A DNA stretch of 64,000 bases from Tetragonia tetragonoides (taxonomy: Eukaryota; Streptophyta; Magnoliopsida; Caryophyllales; Aizoaceae). The DNA lies in the NCBI GenBank assembly GCA_038025085.1, contig CM076142.1, positions 13,311,501 through 13,375,500 on the forward strand, given 5' to 3'. This document shows, piece after piece, positions 11,701 through 24,404 of this stretch. The first letter of the stretch is position 1. Each line of letters starts with the position of its first letter. A program made the translations under genes and the position numbers. The notes beneath the pieces are model-generated. The model saw only the letters and a program-made list of their open reading frames with translations. It did no database searches and had not been told where the DNA came from.

Positions 11701-14700
11701 TATGACAGAGAAGAAATGACAATTAGCAAAAGCTAACACTAACCCTTGCTGTAAACAAAATAGCAATTTTTTTTGTCTTTCCCAACGACAGAGAAGAAAT
11801 GACTAAGCAAAAGCTAACACTAACCTTTTCTGTAAAAACAAAGCAATTTTCTTGTCCTTCCCAGGGCCATGGCACGATGCTTCATACTCAGACAGAAGAC
11901 TGTCAACTACCTGCCAGAACGTATGCATGTTGACAGTTCAACCAAAATAAAGTGTGTCCAAGACTTATGACACTGATAAGAACATAATGTGTTCAATACT
12001 GGCATCTTAGACCACTTCAGGCTGCTTACATAAATCAAGACGTTGAAGAAAAAGCTACACTTCCAGCTGCTGATTTTGTTTTTTTCTTTTCTTTTGAATT
12101 ACTCAAATCATCGTTTACAAAAACAAAATTATTTTCCAAAGCAAGTGTTTCAGAAACTAGTGATGTAGTGGTTCATGCATTGTTTGAAAAACTAAAATTA
12201 TAGAGTAGACGAGTGCAGCAACACCTACGAACTTAATGAAAATATAGGAGCATAAGCTAATAGATTCCTTAGGAAAGACACATACTTACAGAAGCACAAG
12301 TAGCTAACTAGATACTCTACTAGGAAAAGGTAACAATCATCATCACCACCAAAGTGAATCCAAAACCACAAGATTGTATACTCAAGGAAAATTAAGACAC
12401 GTGATAGCCAGAGCTCATATCTGTCGATTTGGCACACTAAAAAAATGTCACAATGATAATGAAACACTCCTTGAGATTGAGGAGCAACAACATTTATCTA
12501 CATAATCGCCCTAGTACTTTCATCAGAAAGTCATCAGCTTTTCTCTAAACAACTAAAACACAGTTGTAAAAGTGAAATTATTGCTTTGCGGGTCATCATC
12601 CAGTACTTTCCTGTACAAGTTTAAGAATACAAAGCACACACATTTCTGTATGAACAGTTATCAGCGTCATCTCTCAAATAGTTCCAAATAAGCATTACAG
12701 AACATAGGATAAAGGAGGAATCAAAAGTTTACCTTGAGGGCTTGCTCTAGTGTTGCATTAGGAGCATGACAAGCTTCTCTTAGTCTCTTTTCCATGTTCT
12801 GAAGCACATTGGAACAATGTATATCTGCCTCCATATATGCATTTCTTTTATAGTCCTGCATTAGTGGCAAAAACAGAATAATAATTATGTAGCACTTACA
12901 CAACAGCGTCTACAAGATGAATAAGCTAAAAACTGACTGACAACTGATTAGTAACACGGGAACTATTTTCCTAGCTCATTGAAAGAGTTCATAACATTTA
13001 ATTTCCTATTAGCATAAGGAAAACTAGTGCAATGACAATATATGACTGCCTTCTTCATCTGGTCTAGAATATCTGCAATATCGCAAAACCTGGCTTGATT
13101 TCTTTTTTCCTTTGATTAATCATTCATAGTCACTAAAGAAATGCACACACAGTATCCTTTCCAGTTAGCCCAGTGCATAGCTGTTCAAGCAGCTAACCCT
13201 TCATGGCTTCATCTAGTAAGGCGGACTTAAAGAGACATGCAATAGCTTCTCCACCCAGGATAGTAGTATCACTACTAGACGTCACACAAAGTCAGATACC
13301 AATCCCCCCCCCCCCCAGGAAAAAAGATATGTAGTGTAATTACCTCAAAAGCCTTCCTAAAGAAATTCTGCAGAAGCTTCTCATACTTCTGCCTTACTGA
13401 ACCAGTCCCCACAGCATTCATATTAAACGTGCCCAAAGCTTTTTGCACTGCTTCTTCATATGCATCTCTCAGTGCTGCCTAAAGAACCACATGAGAACAT
13501 AAAAAGAAGGAAGAATATCACAGTAGCATACAGAAAATATCCTTACTTCGTCGACTGGCTTGGACTCATCGAAGGAAGACATATACACTTCAGTAGCCAA
13601 GTCATATCCTCTTCTGCACTCAGTTTCTTCAACACTCTACAGAACAACATTGTTTTGCATGAAACAGAATCCAGAAGGTTACACAGTTAAAAATCATTTT
13701 AGAGCAATCACAATGATAGAACTGCAAATAAACAGAGCACATGCGGCTTGGCTTAAGCTTTATACAAAGGGTGCTTATTTCCTTTGCTCCAAAAGAAAAG
13801 TTAAACTCTTCAGAGGTATTTTGCTTTCTTTTTTCTTCAAGGAGAAAAGTAGAAAAACAATTCAATGATTTCAAAGCAAAGCATCATACATTGATCAAAC
13901 AACATACAAATGGCTTCCACAAAACATGATCTCATAGTGCCTCACTAAATCAAATGTCAATGAGTTATCATTGCTTCTTGTTTGCATGAGGCAGGAGGTA
14001 GTGAATGACTCAGGTATGTCTTAGTTTCAAGGAGTTTCAGCTTCTCCCTCTAACATCCCTACTCCCCTCTCCCATCCTCATCCACATTCTCCTCCTCCTT
14101 CAGCTTCAGGAAAGTGAAGCTTTAGGTGAAGGAGGAAGTGGGTGAGGGGAGAGAGGAGGAGGGATATGAGAGAGAGAAGGAAAAGCTCCTAGAAACTTGG
14201 TCAAACATACCCTCAATGCATTCAAGTGAGGGGGTAAACAACATACATCTATTCTAACCCCACTATTAATAACCTCATATGCCATGTTATTTTCAGATTG
14301 TGAGAATCCGGAGTAACAAAGAATTTATGTTAGAGAGCTTTTTAATTGTTTTGGGTTATATGGTATAAATACACTGTCAGATCATGATATACAGATTCTA
14401 CACCAAGAACATGGAATGTTTAATTTATGGAACTTAACATCTTGAATTGGAGTTTCACTATTTACAGCAACTCTTACTACTCGTCTTATATCCCATGAGA
14501 TATAGCCACATCTTTTAAAGTTTAAGATTTTTTATTCCTTCAATTGTTTTATTTAATTTTATCTTGGATACCAAAAGAAAGATGGGACTCATTGAAACAT
14601 AACAAGATGCATTTACATCTTAAAGCCAAAGGAAAACAGAAAACTTACCCATATTATTTCTCCCGTCTTTTATTTACTTTTATATTAGATGCCAAAAGAG

Positions 14701-17700
14701 GGGGAGTGATTTTGCCAAGGCAATAATTACTCCTTCGAAGGCAAATGCCTTAAATTCAAGAAGAATTTGCCTTGGAAGAATCAACTATTGCCTTGGAAAA
14801 ATCATTACCCCCAAAAGAGAGATGGGACTCACTGAAACCTAGAATGATTGATTTACATTTTAAACCCAAAGGATAACAAGGAAAGTGGAAACTTCCCCAA
14901 ATAAAGACACATCTTTTTAGATAAGAAAATATCCACATGGAACTCTAGTCAAGTCTCTTCAAACCATATTTAGGAAATAAAAGAACACCTGAAAAAATTA
15001 CAGTCCACATCAATTTTTCAGAACTGAGAAGCTTACGCCCTTCGATTTTTCACCATGGCAAATTGAGAATAGTATGTTCATCAACCTATAGTTAATTGAA
15101 CCATCATTCAGCTCGTTGTTCACCAATTAAATTATGTGAAACCACCCCCTATGCCTACATTATTACTGAAGTCAACAAGCATCACTATTGCAAACATGAA
15201 CAGAAAGTATGAAGGACATCAGTAAGAAGACACACCTGCCAAGAGGAAGTTATTGTAGGCACAGCTCCATTATTTAATGCGTCTAGAAAAGATTGAGCAA
15301 TACCAGCAAGCATAGGTCCATTCATTACGGTTCCCGCAACTTGCTTGGGCTTAGCTCTCTCAAACACAAACCTAGTTAATGCATCCAGGCCTGATCTAAA
15401 TTCTGGTCTCAACTTATCTAACTGCATGCCATGAATAAAACTTGAATTGGTTAGTGCAAAAAGTTTAAGAAGAAAAAACAACTTATTTCACTAGAAAGTC
15501 GATTAAAGGATTCAGATGCTTACTGGTGTTTGGTCAAGCTGCTGAAGTTCAGTTTCACTATTCAATGGCCGAACAATAGTGAAGCACTCACGGTCAGGGA
15601 AAAGAGCGCGAATAGATTCACGAATCTGTTTGTCACCATGATTATGCATCAGCGCCAACAATTAGACTTACATAACTTACAAAAGCCTATTTAGAATCAG
15701 TTCTTTGTCACAATTCTTTTTATTTGGCATTTGTGTCAAATCATCAAACTAAATCAGCCATTGTGGCACCATTATCCATGCCCCTTAGAATAAAGGTTCA
15801 CAGTCCTAATCCTATCACTCTGGCAAGCAAATAGAGATTGGATTGTGATGACCATCAGCATACAAGGGTGATGGATGGGGGATCACACAAGTGAAGAGGA
15901 AGAGGAGAGAAGCCGCTGAAAGAAGGGAGCTTGATGTAGAGAGAGATAGAGAGAAGGATGGAGAGGGGAACCAGTAGAGACTGGAGGGGCACATAGATTG
16001 TTGAAGAACTCAACCAGGTTAGAGAAGGGTTTTTTTCCTGAATGGGCTATGGAATACGAGTAGCCCCCAGCTCCCATTAAGCGGAAATCAGACTAGCAGG
16101 GATAACCTTTATAGGATCCGGACTGGTCTCGAAGGGTAGATAGTTAACAAAGTTTGCTAAATTAAAGTGTTTCATAGTTGGACAATCATAGCGGAACAGA
16201 GTAATGCACAGTTTTACAAATAGAAGAGCACTGTGAAAATTTCTGTTATCAACAATAAGCAGAGTAACAATGGGAAGACTAAAACATTAATTCTCTCTCT
16301 CCCTCCTTCCTTTTGGCTTTTTTCCCCCTTCGTGATACAAAGATTGAAGCAGTTGCTCAATTTTGAAAAGAAAACATCCCATATATCAATAGGAACCTAA
16401 TCCACCATATATCTGGTATTGTTGATTCATGTTGCAGGAAATGAAAGTGTTGCTACACATACCTCGTTTTTTGCAGCTATATCCTGTCCTCTACCTTGAA
16501 CTGGCCTCAGAGCTAGCTCCAAATATTCACGGGGAGTTATTCTTTTATTATCTTCAACCAAATCCAAATAAAAGTCCTGCAAAACAGTGTAACTTTGTAA
16601 ATATAAATTCAAAAAATGGAAGCCTTTGACTAGCTAATACCACAGAAGTTACCCTCAAAAGCCAAATAAAGAGTGGGGAAAATTGCCCAAGTTCAGAAGC
16701 TGTAGTCCTTCCTCCAGAGGCTCTCACACGTATATGCTTAGTCATTTCAGTCACAAGTGAAAGTTGATCCAGTGCAGCCTCGTCAATTCCACCCATCTGT
16801 TATGTCACACAACATATAAAGTGATATGCATAGAATCCATCCATGCAGTACAAAGTAGAAAATTGCAGTAAGCACATTATCCATACAACAAATCAATTAA
16901 GAAAATCCATCTACAATGATGTATCTCAGGAAAAGTCCCCTGACCTGGTTGTATATGAACAAGCTGGATAAGAGAACGGCCAGTGAAAATATCTGTGTAC
17001 TGTATGTTCCCTGTACAAAATTCCAAGAAATGAACCAAGTGAACTACAAACCACAATGCAGAGAGGGTATGGGGTAATTCTCACTGAAAGCTAAGGAAAC
17101 AGTAAGAGTGACATCCGGTAACCAAACTCAAAAAAGACAATCTTAAAAAGACAAGTCTAACCGTTTGATCATACGCATCAATGCCTTCGCTGTCTAATAG
17201 TATAAGGTTGTATACTGTTCCGTCAAGAGCAGTTCTTTTTAAGGGAGCACTCCACAACCAAAGCCCTTTTGTACAGGGCCGATGAGTTGATGCAACTTGA
17301 AATCCGCTGCTCCTCCCGAGAAGCTGAAAAGTCATTAATGAAGACTGAGATCTTTGAACTTTGACATCACAGACCCTTTTATTAGTAATGGAACGGTTTA
17401 AAAAATTTAGCAGGGAGGTAAGCTCCTACAGCTCCCTGTCACGAGGATTCCATCAGAAATGAATTTCCAAGAGATAGAATCGACCCCTTTGACATAGAAA
17501 GCATAACAGGAGCATCACAAAGCATTTGAAGATAGAGCCTGTAACCATAAATCAAGCATGAGTGACTAACTGCCTAAACTACTGAAATGAGTAGTTCTCT
17601 TATGAGGTGGCCGCATGCATGAGTCCTACAAATTGTACTCATGGATATTCTTCAAACCCATATCTTCACTATTACTCTTCTTTTTTAGATAATAATGTTT

Positions 17701-20700
17701 TTACTAATGAAAGATGTGCACTATTACAAGAAGTGAGGACAAGGTGTCCTCAAACTAGAGAGAAAAAGCTAATTACAAATCAACCCAAAGACGCTGAATA
17801 TCCGTAAGTCATACCCCGAAAGGCGCCAGCCGCTATGGCCCAAAGAGAAGCCAAGTAAACTACTCGATCCCAAACATAAGCAGCAGATTTGCCAATACCA
17901 GTAAAAACCCTCGAGTTTTTTTCCTTCTTAATCAGATGTTATATTAGGAAAGGAACAAGATTTAGCTCTTGGGAGAAGGGCAGGAAAGCTCTTCACCTGT
18001 GATCTTGTCACATATTATCAGCTCCTTCTCTTAACTTGTTCGGCATGTGAATAATGTTTAGTAGTGTGAATTCTTAATCTTGAAATTTCTACTTCCTGAA
18101 AATTGTTGAATTTGCTTAATTCTTGTCAATTGTCCAATGTTGGTTCAGGGTATGCATTCCTGTAAATCTGTAATCCCTTCTCATTTCATCTTCTAGCGCC
18201 ACTATCAGATTTCTAACTTCAAATTTTATTTGGCCATCAAAGGCTGCTCATAATTTATTTATTTATTTATTATTATTATTTTATTATCATTATTATTTAT
18301 TATTATTACATTATTTTGAAGGGGTTGCTCATAAGTTTAAAGGCTGTAGTATTTTGACTGCTACTTTGAAGAAAATCAATGAATAAGTACTAAAAGTTTT
18401 AATACCTAACAATGTCTAATCAAAATTGTGAAAGGAACAAAAGGCACTGATTGTTTCAGGTTAAATGTAACTATACCCACATGCTTGAATAAAGTTTGAG
18501 GCTCTTGTGAAGAATAAGGAAAAAGAAGAAACTGTGTAGGGTGCTTCCCTGCGGTGTTCTACTGGTTCTGATTTGAAGGAAATAGAATTTTCAATGGAAG
18601 ATAAGCTGAGAGGCATTGGATCTAGGATCAAGTGGTTTTTATTAGCTTTTTTGAGGAAAATCATTGCTAGTGTTCTCAAAGCTATCCCTTTAACTGGTAG
18701 ATTTGAGATCGCCAGGCTTAGTTGTACTTGTTCTTCCAGTGAGAGGACACCTTGCACCCTGGCATCTGTAGTCTTTTCTATTAGTACACATTTCTCCAAT
18801 ATGAATATGCCGACAAGTAAGAATTTGGAACTGTGTGACATGTATTGCATAATGCTTCTTATGTACCTTGAGGTCTCAGGAGGACTTGGTAACAGGTGTC
18901 GAACCAGAAATAACAATAAGGGTACATCCGCACAGATCACAAACAATTAACAGTCAACAACAAAATGACTGAGTTGGTTCACAAAGTAAGTTTTCGATGC
19001 ACAACAATTCTAATTTAGTATCTTATTTTGCTACACTACAAATCACCTTAGGAAATCATCAAATGTTCAGCCACTTCTTCTCTACCTAACTAAATTTCTG
19101 GACGTAAACAACTTTAATTTGCAGGCAACTAGACAACTAAGAATATTCAACAAACAACAAATGAAGAAGATTTGTTGCATCTTCAACAATAGAGAACATG
19201 CAACATTTGATACATAGCATATAGGATCCCGAGTTAGCTAAAACTGTTATAACCTTGTATGTTACACCCACCCAAGTACACCAAACTACTGTAAATGAGA
19301 CATTTACAGACCAAGCAATTTGCTTCACTTACTATATTTATAGTTCGGATTTTGTTAAGGTGATACTACTTTGATAAAACCAACCCATGCATGAATTATA
19401 GGGAGGGCAGTGGGCGGAGGACACGAGGAGGGGTTCAAATTCTTAGTTAGCTTCTCTAAAGTTGAATAGCAAGATGATTCTCTGTGAACATACATAAACA
19501 ATCAAGTTGTTTCTCCGAGTTCTCCAGTAAACAAGTGGCCATGGAGATTACATAAGTGACTGTTTCAAATAGGGATGGCAATCAAGTCCGAACCCGATCC
19601 AAATCCGATCCGTTTAGGCCAAAAAAAATCCGAACCGAATCCGAATCAAAAAAATCCGAGTCCGAATCCGATTAGCTAACTCCAAATCCGAATCGGATTC
19701 GGAGCGGATTCGGATGTTGTGTGAAATCCGAAAATTCGATCCACCTCCGAATTCGATCCGAATAACAGATTATTTTTAATATTTTTTTAAAAAAAGAGCA
19801 CTACATCCTTAATATATTTGAACTAAGTATATATGTCACCTTTGTTTGTATCTTAAATCCTTAATATGTATGCCATATTTATTTTTGTTGAATTAGCAAT
19901 TAGCTATTTAGTATTTTTTTTTAGATAAGAAAAATTTTATTAGATGAAGAGACAGAATACATAGAGGATAAGATATCCTCCAAACATAATCAATCCCTAG
20001 CTAAAATTTAATGAAGAAAATACAAAACCTAAGGCTACTTTCCATGAAGGAAACCTCTCTTAAGCCCGTGCCTATCATAATTGACATCGCACTTTAACTT
20101 TTCCAGTTCCCGGTTCATCCTCTTAGCCTTAGAATCGAGAATGGCCCTCCTCCCCACACTATCAGCCTCCTTAGAGCCAAGAACTGCCTTTAAACCTCTA
20201 TCATTAGACTCCTTAGGACCGAGAGGCGTTTTCTTACCTGTACCATCAGTAAGGAACATCCCCCCCATATCCAAAATCGCATTACCACGATCATCGGCCT
20301 CCGTGCTACCTAGGGAATAGCGGCTTGAGATGCAAGGTTTCGGGATAGGCAAAATCCCATCACCCTCAGGTTCCCTTTCTTCCATTGTATCATCTTGGTA
20401 AGCCCCAATAAGGACCTCCAATCCCTTAGAGATATCCAGTGCATTTCGACCATGTAAAAGATTAATATTGGCAGGAGAGCCCTCTTTGGCAACTTCTTCG
20501 CCCCTTAGAAGGCCAGTAACCCCACCCTCCTCATCGAATAGCCGAGTATCGCCTAGGTAATCTCCCGGTGTTTCCGGCACAAACTCCAAGTCCCTATTAC
20601 TCCTAAGGTGCTCCAGCAACAACTCGTTTCCTGTAATAAACGGATCATCCTCAAAATCATAGTCATCCTCATCCTCCGTACTCACCTCGTCCGCCCAAGT

Positions 20701-23700
20701 CCTAACACCCTTAGCAGAAACAATTGGGGTAAACCTATTGGATGTATCCATAACCGGGCCACTCAAAAAGGGTTGTTGGCTAACATCCATCTCCCTTTCT
20801 TGTGAACTCATCAGACCTTTGTCCACTGCCAAAGGAACATTCGTTCGATCTAAAGTCTGTGCACCAACATCCTCCCGGTGCCTTGAAGACCCAGAAAACC
20901 CAGCCAAAGCTAGCACTGGTGCGCCACTACTTAACGGAGCATTGGCTGACCCACCAACCTGGCCACCCTCTAGTGATATCCTCACCTCAAGTCCCCCACA
21001 TTCAGGAGTAAAGCAGAGGAGGGGCATTGAGGAAGAGTAGCAAGAATATGTCCCAAATCAATATTAATCTGGACTTTGGGATCACCTGCAATTCCAAACG
21101 AACCTGTCGCTGTACTCACACCACAAGTAGGGGGCCCAGCTTCATCACGCGCCGGCCCATGTCCAGTACGTGTGGGTCCACGCGCCTCAACAGGCTCAGG
21201 GCGCGTGGGTTCACGCACCTCAATGGTCCCAGGGCGCGTGGGCTCACGCGTCTCAATTGGCTCAGGGCGCGTGGGCTCACGCGCCTCCATTGTGCCATCA
21301 TGGGCTCCCGGCGCTGCGAACTGAAACACCCGAGGCCGAGGTGCCTGTAAGGAGTTAGATGACCTAACCTGACCGCACTCCGAGCACCGGTGGTGCGTGG
21401 CTCCGGCAACCACTCCCCGATAGCTACGCTCACCATTGGTCTCAGATCTAGTATTCAACCTCGGAAATCGACTTCCAGAGGAGATCTGGGGAAAGCACCC
21501 GACCACCTTGGCGAGAGCTTCCTTGAAATCGTCCCACCTCCGTCCATCCTTACCGCTAGGCACAAACACCGCAGTCGACTTCCCATGTCGACTCAGACCA
21601 ATTTCCAGGAAAGAACCCTTCGAATTCGATTTGACCTTAACCCATCCTAGGGTTCTCCCGAACCGCCTCTTCTCTTCGAAACCACCCTTGGCTAGCAGAT
21701 CCGAACCGATGAGGCCTTCCAATCACCGCGCCATCGTCGCCGTCATGTGGACCCGCCGACATTTATCGCGGCCTTTCTCCCAGATTTTAACAAAACCTCC
21801 TTCCCCGAGTTTCTCAGCTGAACTGTGGTGGGCAGTAGAGAACCCATTAGCAGGTGGGGAAGCCATGGGAGGAGAGAGAAGAAGAGAAGAGGGAAGAAGA
21901 AAGGTAGCGGTGAGAGAGAGAGCGCATTTTAGGGTTTTTACTTATCAATATTATGAACTTCCAATCAGCTATTTCGTATTATCTTATATATGTTCACATT
22001 TGAATAAAAAAATTTGGAAGTAAGTCGAGTAAACGGATCGGATTCGGAGGTTACCGACTCGCAATAGTTTCGGATTCGGATCCTCCCTAATCAGAGGTTA
22101 TTGGGATTCGGAGGTGATTTTAGAATCCGTTTAGTATTCAGAGCGGATTCGGATTTAGCATAATCCAATCAGAATCCGATCCATTGCCATCCCTAGTTTC
22201 AAACAACAGCCAAAAAGGGGAGGGGGGGTTTGCATCATAAAGCACTTTTCTTTAATCAGTTGATGGTTAATGCCTTAATGGTAATGCATGATGTCTTACC
22301 AACGACCTCATATATGCAACTTCACAACTCAGCCCAGAGTAGGGGGGTTTTTTCTTTTTCTTAAGAGTATCATGTGCCAGGACTTTCACTCTTAAGAACA
22401 TCTTGTCAGTGCATTAATAATAATAAAGTCCTATCTGAAAAATAAGCCCATCATAATACTTCTCAAAATGCAAGGACATTTGGCATTTGGATTTTAGCTT
22501 TATGCAAACAGAGGTATAAGTCTATAAAGCACGGACACCACAAATAAGTGTTGTTGCATGTTTTACATGTGGATACCACGTGCATCTCACACACATTAGG
22601 ATATTCACCCTCTATAAATGACTCTTCCTCGTGTCTGCGTCATTTCCGTATTTGTTTACGTTTCCGTGTCCGTGCAGCCTAGGGTATAACTATGAGGCTC
22701 CCTTATATAATCAGTCTCATTGATAAGATGAAAGTTAAGGCACTTGTCAGAGTGCAGAAAAACAGGGGGAGGAAAAGGAAGCCTAGAAAGGGATAATTGA
22801 GATACCATGCACAAATAGGCCACATGTCAAGATCAGTTCTTCCCCACATCACTACCAAAAGACGGATAATTCTCAAGCCCTTACACAACCAACATCCGTC
22901 TAAATCAAGGTAGAGCATTCCCATTTCTGTTCACAGAAGTCTACGAAGCCCACCGACCCACTATTTCTAGTCGATAGCCGGCTATGCACTAATAACAAGG
23001 ACAAAAAACATTGTCTTTGCAGTGATAATCCGTCACAATACCTCTCAATACGCAAGGACATTTGACATTTGGAATTTGGCCGTCATTTTTCTGCTTCGTC
23101 CAATCAAAGGTATGATATAAATTCCCTTAATATACTTAGTCTGATAAGAAGATGGTTAAGGGCCTTAAGGCACTTGTCAGAACGCAAACAGGAGAAGGAA
23201 AAGGCAGACCCAGATGGTGTTCGTCAAGGTACCCTGCATTGGACGAACTGTTCATCCCCACATCTTACTCCAAAACAGACAGAAAGTGCTAGAAATCTTT
23301 TCATGCAAACACCCATCAACATCAAGGTACAAAATATCCAATTACAGGAGGAGTCTACTAAGCCTACTGAACCATGATATCCAGCCGATAGCAGACAATG
23401 CAGTACATCGGTAATGACTAGGACGTAAGCATCCTACCAACAAAGTACTAATTGAACTTCCTAGTTCCTACCATACTCCTCATAAGAATATCCAAAACAA
23501 CAATAAGCATCACAAAAAAAAGTGGCAATTAACCAAATTTTCCTTCCACAAACATAATGTTGAAACAATTGCAACAACCCTCATCACACAGATGCATAAT
23601 TGGACTTACCGAACAACACAAAAACATTGTATGAACTTCCTATCATGTTCTTCCTAGTTCCTATAGTACTTACTTTCCAGTTTCCATAAGAACAATAAGC

Positions 23701-24306
23701 CCCCAAAAAAGGAGGGTGGTAATCAAGTAATTTAATCGTCCACAAACCTACATTAGCATTTCCAGGTCAGCGATACACAATCTTATTACAATATGCAACA
23801 ACCCCCATCATACAATCCCATAATTGAACTCCCTTACCAGTTACCACCATTAAATCACTACCCAACTTCCCTTCAAGCAAGTCAATCAAAATTCAACACA
23901 ACCCACCACCCAAACTACACGAAAATCAAAACCCAATTAATACCCACTTCAAAAACCACTAAACCCATCACTAAAAAAAATCAATTTAACCACCAAAAAA
24001 ACCCAGAAACCAAAAAATGATCAAGACCCAAGAAAGAAAAAGAACCTGATTGAGAATAAAGCTCTTGCCTTGACGAGCACGGCCACAAACAGAAACAACC
24101 CCAATAGGCTCCTTAACAAGCTGAAGAACAGCCAATGCTTCTGGATCAATCTTGAATTTGCCCTGATCATCACAATAAACGAACCTAATTGGTCTTGCAG
24201 GACCTGTCACTGATGGTGATGATGATAATGATAATGTTGCTGGTGAATGTGATGATGATGTTGATGGAGGTTGTTCGATGGTGTCTTTGCCTCTGAAGAA
24301 TCTCAT
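8787..24306 (-). CDS. GBPL3: Guanylate-binding-protein-like large GTPase (GBPL3 type)
   Basis: Fourteen exons join in frame to 1065 aa: 24306-24046, 17323-17162, 17010-16945, 16796-16653, 16576-16463, 15625-15524, 15421-15236, 13636-13547, 13478-13344, 12855-12733, 11910-11825, 11669-11057, 10905-10828, 9824-8787. The N-terminal GBP-type G domain has a P-loop GRARQGKS (residues 75-82), a switch I segment with STHRPCTKGLWLW, LDSEG (130-134), and an RD guanine-specificity motif in LLRDF split by the exon 4/5 junction. A helical segment follows, then a long Ala/Glu/Lys-rich coiled coil from about residue 490 to 950. A basic/acidic tail (GKRLRVDEF, later SEDYTKF) ends at ERCILKRY. In Arabidopsis, GBPL3 forms nuclear condensates that organise transcription during immunity. 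Length and domain order match that family. Intron 1 (17324-24045) is bloated by a 2.6 kb hAT insertion. Exon boundaries were chosen by GT-AG sites and frame and need cDNA support. Confidence 0.93.
14013..14212. mobile_element. Foldback MITE in GBPL3 intron 7
   Basis: About 200 bp that can fold on itself. The left arm reads GGTATGTCTTAGTTTC-AGGAG-CTTCTCCCTCT, and the right arm is its near reverse complement ending in CATACC. CTCA lies directly outside each end, a possible 4-bp target duplication. The pyrimidine/purine-rich arms extend the hairpin. Confidence 0.6.
14568..14900. repeat. Short direct duplication in GBPL3 intron 7
   Basis: Segments at about 14568-14655 and 14812-14900 share AAAGAGAGATGGGACTCA-type sequence, GATTTACAT-TTAAA-CCAAAGGA and AACTT-CCC. 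The spacer has GCCTTGGAA/GGCAATA-type inverted pieces. No coding sequence. Confidence 0.55.
18241..18316. repeat. TTA/TTTA microsatellite in GBPL3 intron 1
   Basis: An impure run of ATTT and ATT units, typical low-complexity intron sequence. Confidence 0.8.
18461..18946 (-). other. Unexplained intronic ORF, 161 codons
   Basis: An open minus-strand frame inside GBPL3 intron 1 between exon 2 and the hAT element. The middle looks protein-like (for example QVQLSLAISNLPVKGIALR and LAMIFLKKANKNHLILD). I do not recognise a family. There is no ATG in strong context and no splice links were established. It could be a captured or decayed exon of another gene, or chance. Confidence 0.25.
19916..21962 (-). 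mobile_element. LINE-like retroelement carrying only an ORF1-like gene, nested in the hAT element
   Basis: On the minus strand it has a CT-rich 5' leader starting shortly before AAAACCCTAAAATGCGC, one long coding region, a 3' UTR with AATAAAATTTTTCTTATC, and an A tail (T run 19912-19920). An 18-bp target duplication with two mismatches flanks it (19898-19915 and 21963-21980, AGCTATTT and GTATT in common). No endonuclease or reverse transcriptase sequence lies between the ends. The 3' end matches that of the 5'-truncated copy at 47282-47828. Confidence 0.75.
20035..21866 (-). pseudogene. Broken ORF1-like gene of the LINE-like element
   Basis: Reading starts at an ATG at 21866 (MASPPANGFSTAHH). 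It meets an in-frame TGA after about 47 codons, where TGG (Trp) is a likely ancestral codon. It then continues open through GWVKVKSNSKGSFLEIGLSR and VFVPSGKDGRRWDDFKEAL, a pattern seen in plant retrotransposon ORF1-type proteins. An imperfect repeat of REPTRPEPIE-like units and a cysteine pair (CSECG) follow. A frame change near 20990-21027 leads to an acidic region and the tail RELEKLKCDVNYDRHG. The tail resembles KSSINYDRRGLK in the copy at 47282-47828. At least one stop and one frameshift make it non-functional. Confidence 0.7.
22521..22682. mobile_element. hAT-like MITE (GCACGGACAC family)
   Basis: About 162 bp with GCACGGACAC near the left end and GTGTCCGTGC near the right end. It is flanked by GGTATAAG (22513-22520) and GGTATAAC (22683-22690), a 7-of-8 target duplication. 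It resembles the element at 55743-55918. Located in GBPL3 intron 1. Confidence 0.6.
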
Positions 24307-24394
24307 TTTTGGTAATTTGGTTTAGTGGGGTTTTGGATTTTGATCGAATTGTGGTTACGTTGAAGAAGAAGATGAAAATGGAATGTTGGGTGTG

Positions 24395-24404
24395 CATTTT
24401 ATAT
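24395..24404 (-). promoter_or_regulatory. Putative TATA box of GBPL3
   Basis: The minus strand reads CATATAAAATGC about 90-100 bases before the ATG at 24306. The LINE insertion begins about 200 bases further upstream, so it limits the native promoter. Confidence 0.4.

Larger units (their letters stand above)
19570..22195. mobile_element. Non-autonomous hAT element (2.6 kb) in GBPL3 intron 1
   Basis: Perfect 13-bp terminal inverted repeats TAGGGATGGCAAT are flanked by a perfect 8-bp target duplication GTTTCAAA (19562-19569 and 22196-22203). This is the hAT signature. Subterminal regions carry many copies of ATCCGAATCCGAT-like sequence in opposite orientation at each end. No hAT transposase is present. 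Most of the interior is a later LINE-like insertion (19916-21962), so the original element was about 0.6 kb. Confidence 0.93.

Noticed and set aside
20982..21722. Long minus-strand frame as a host gene
   Set aside because: It starts at a TTG just after an in-frame stop and sits inside a TSD-flanked retroelement within a hAT element, so it is a transposon pseudogene.
20738..22023. Plus-strand frames opposite the ORF1-like gene
   Set aside because: They are antisense shadows of the GC-richer retroelement coding region.
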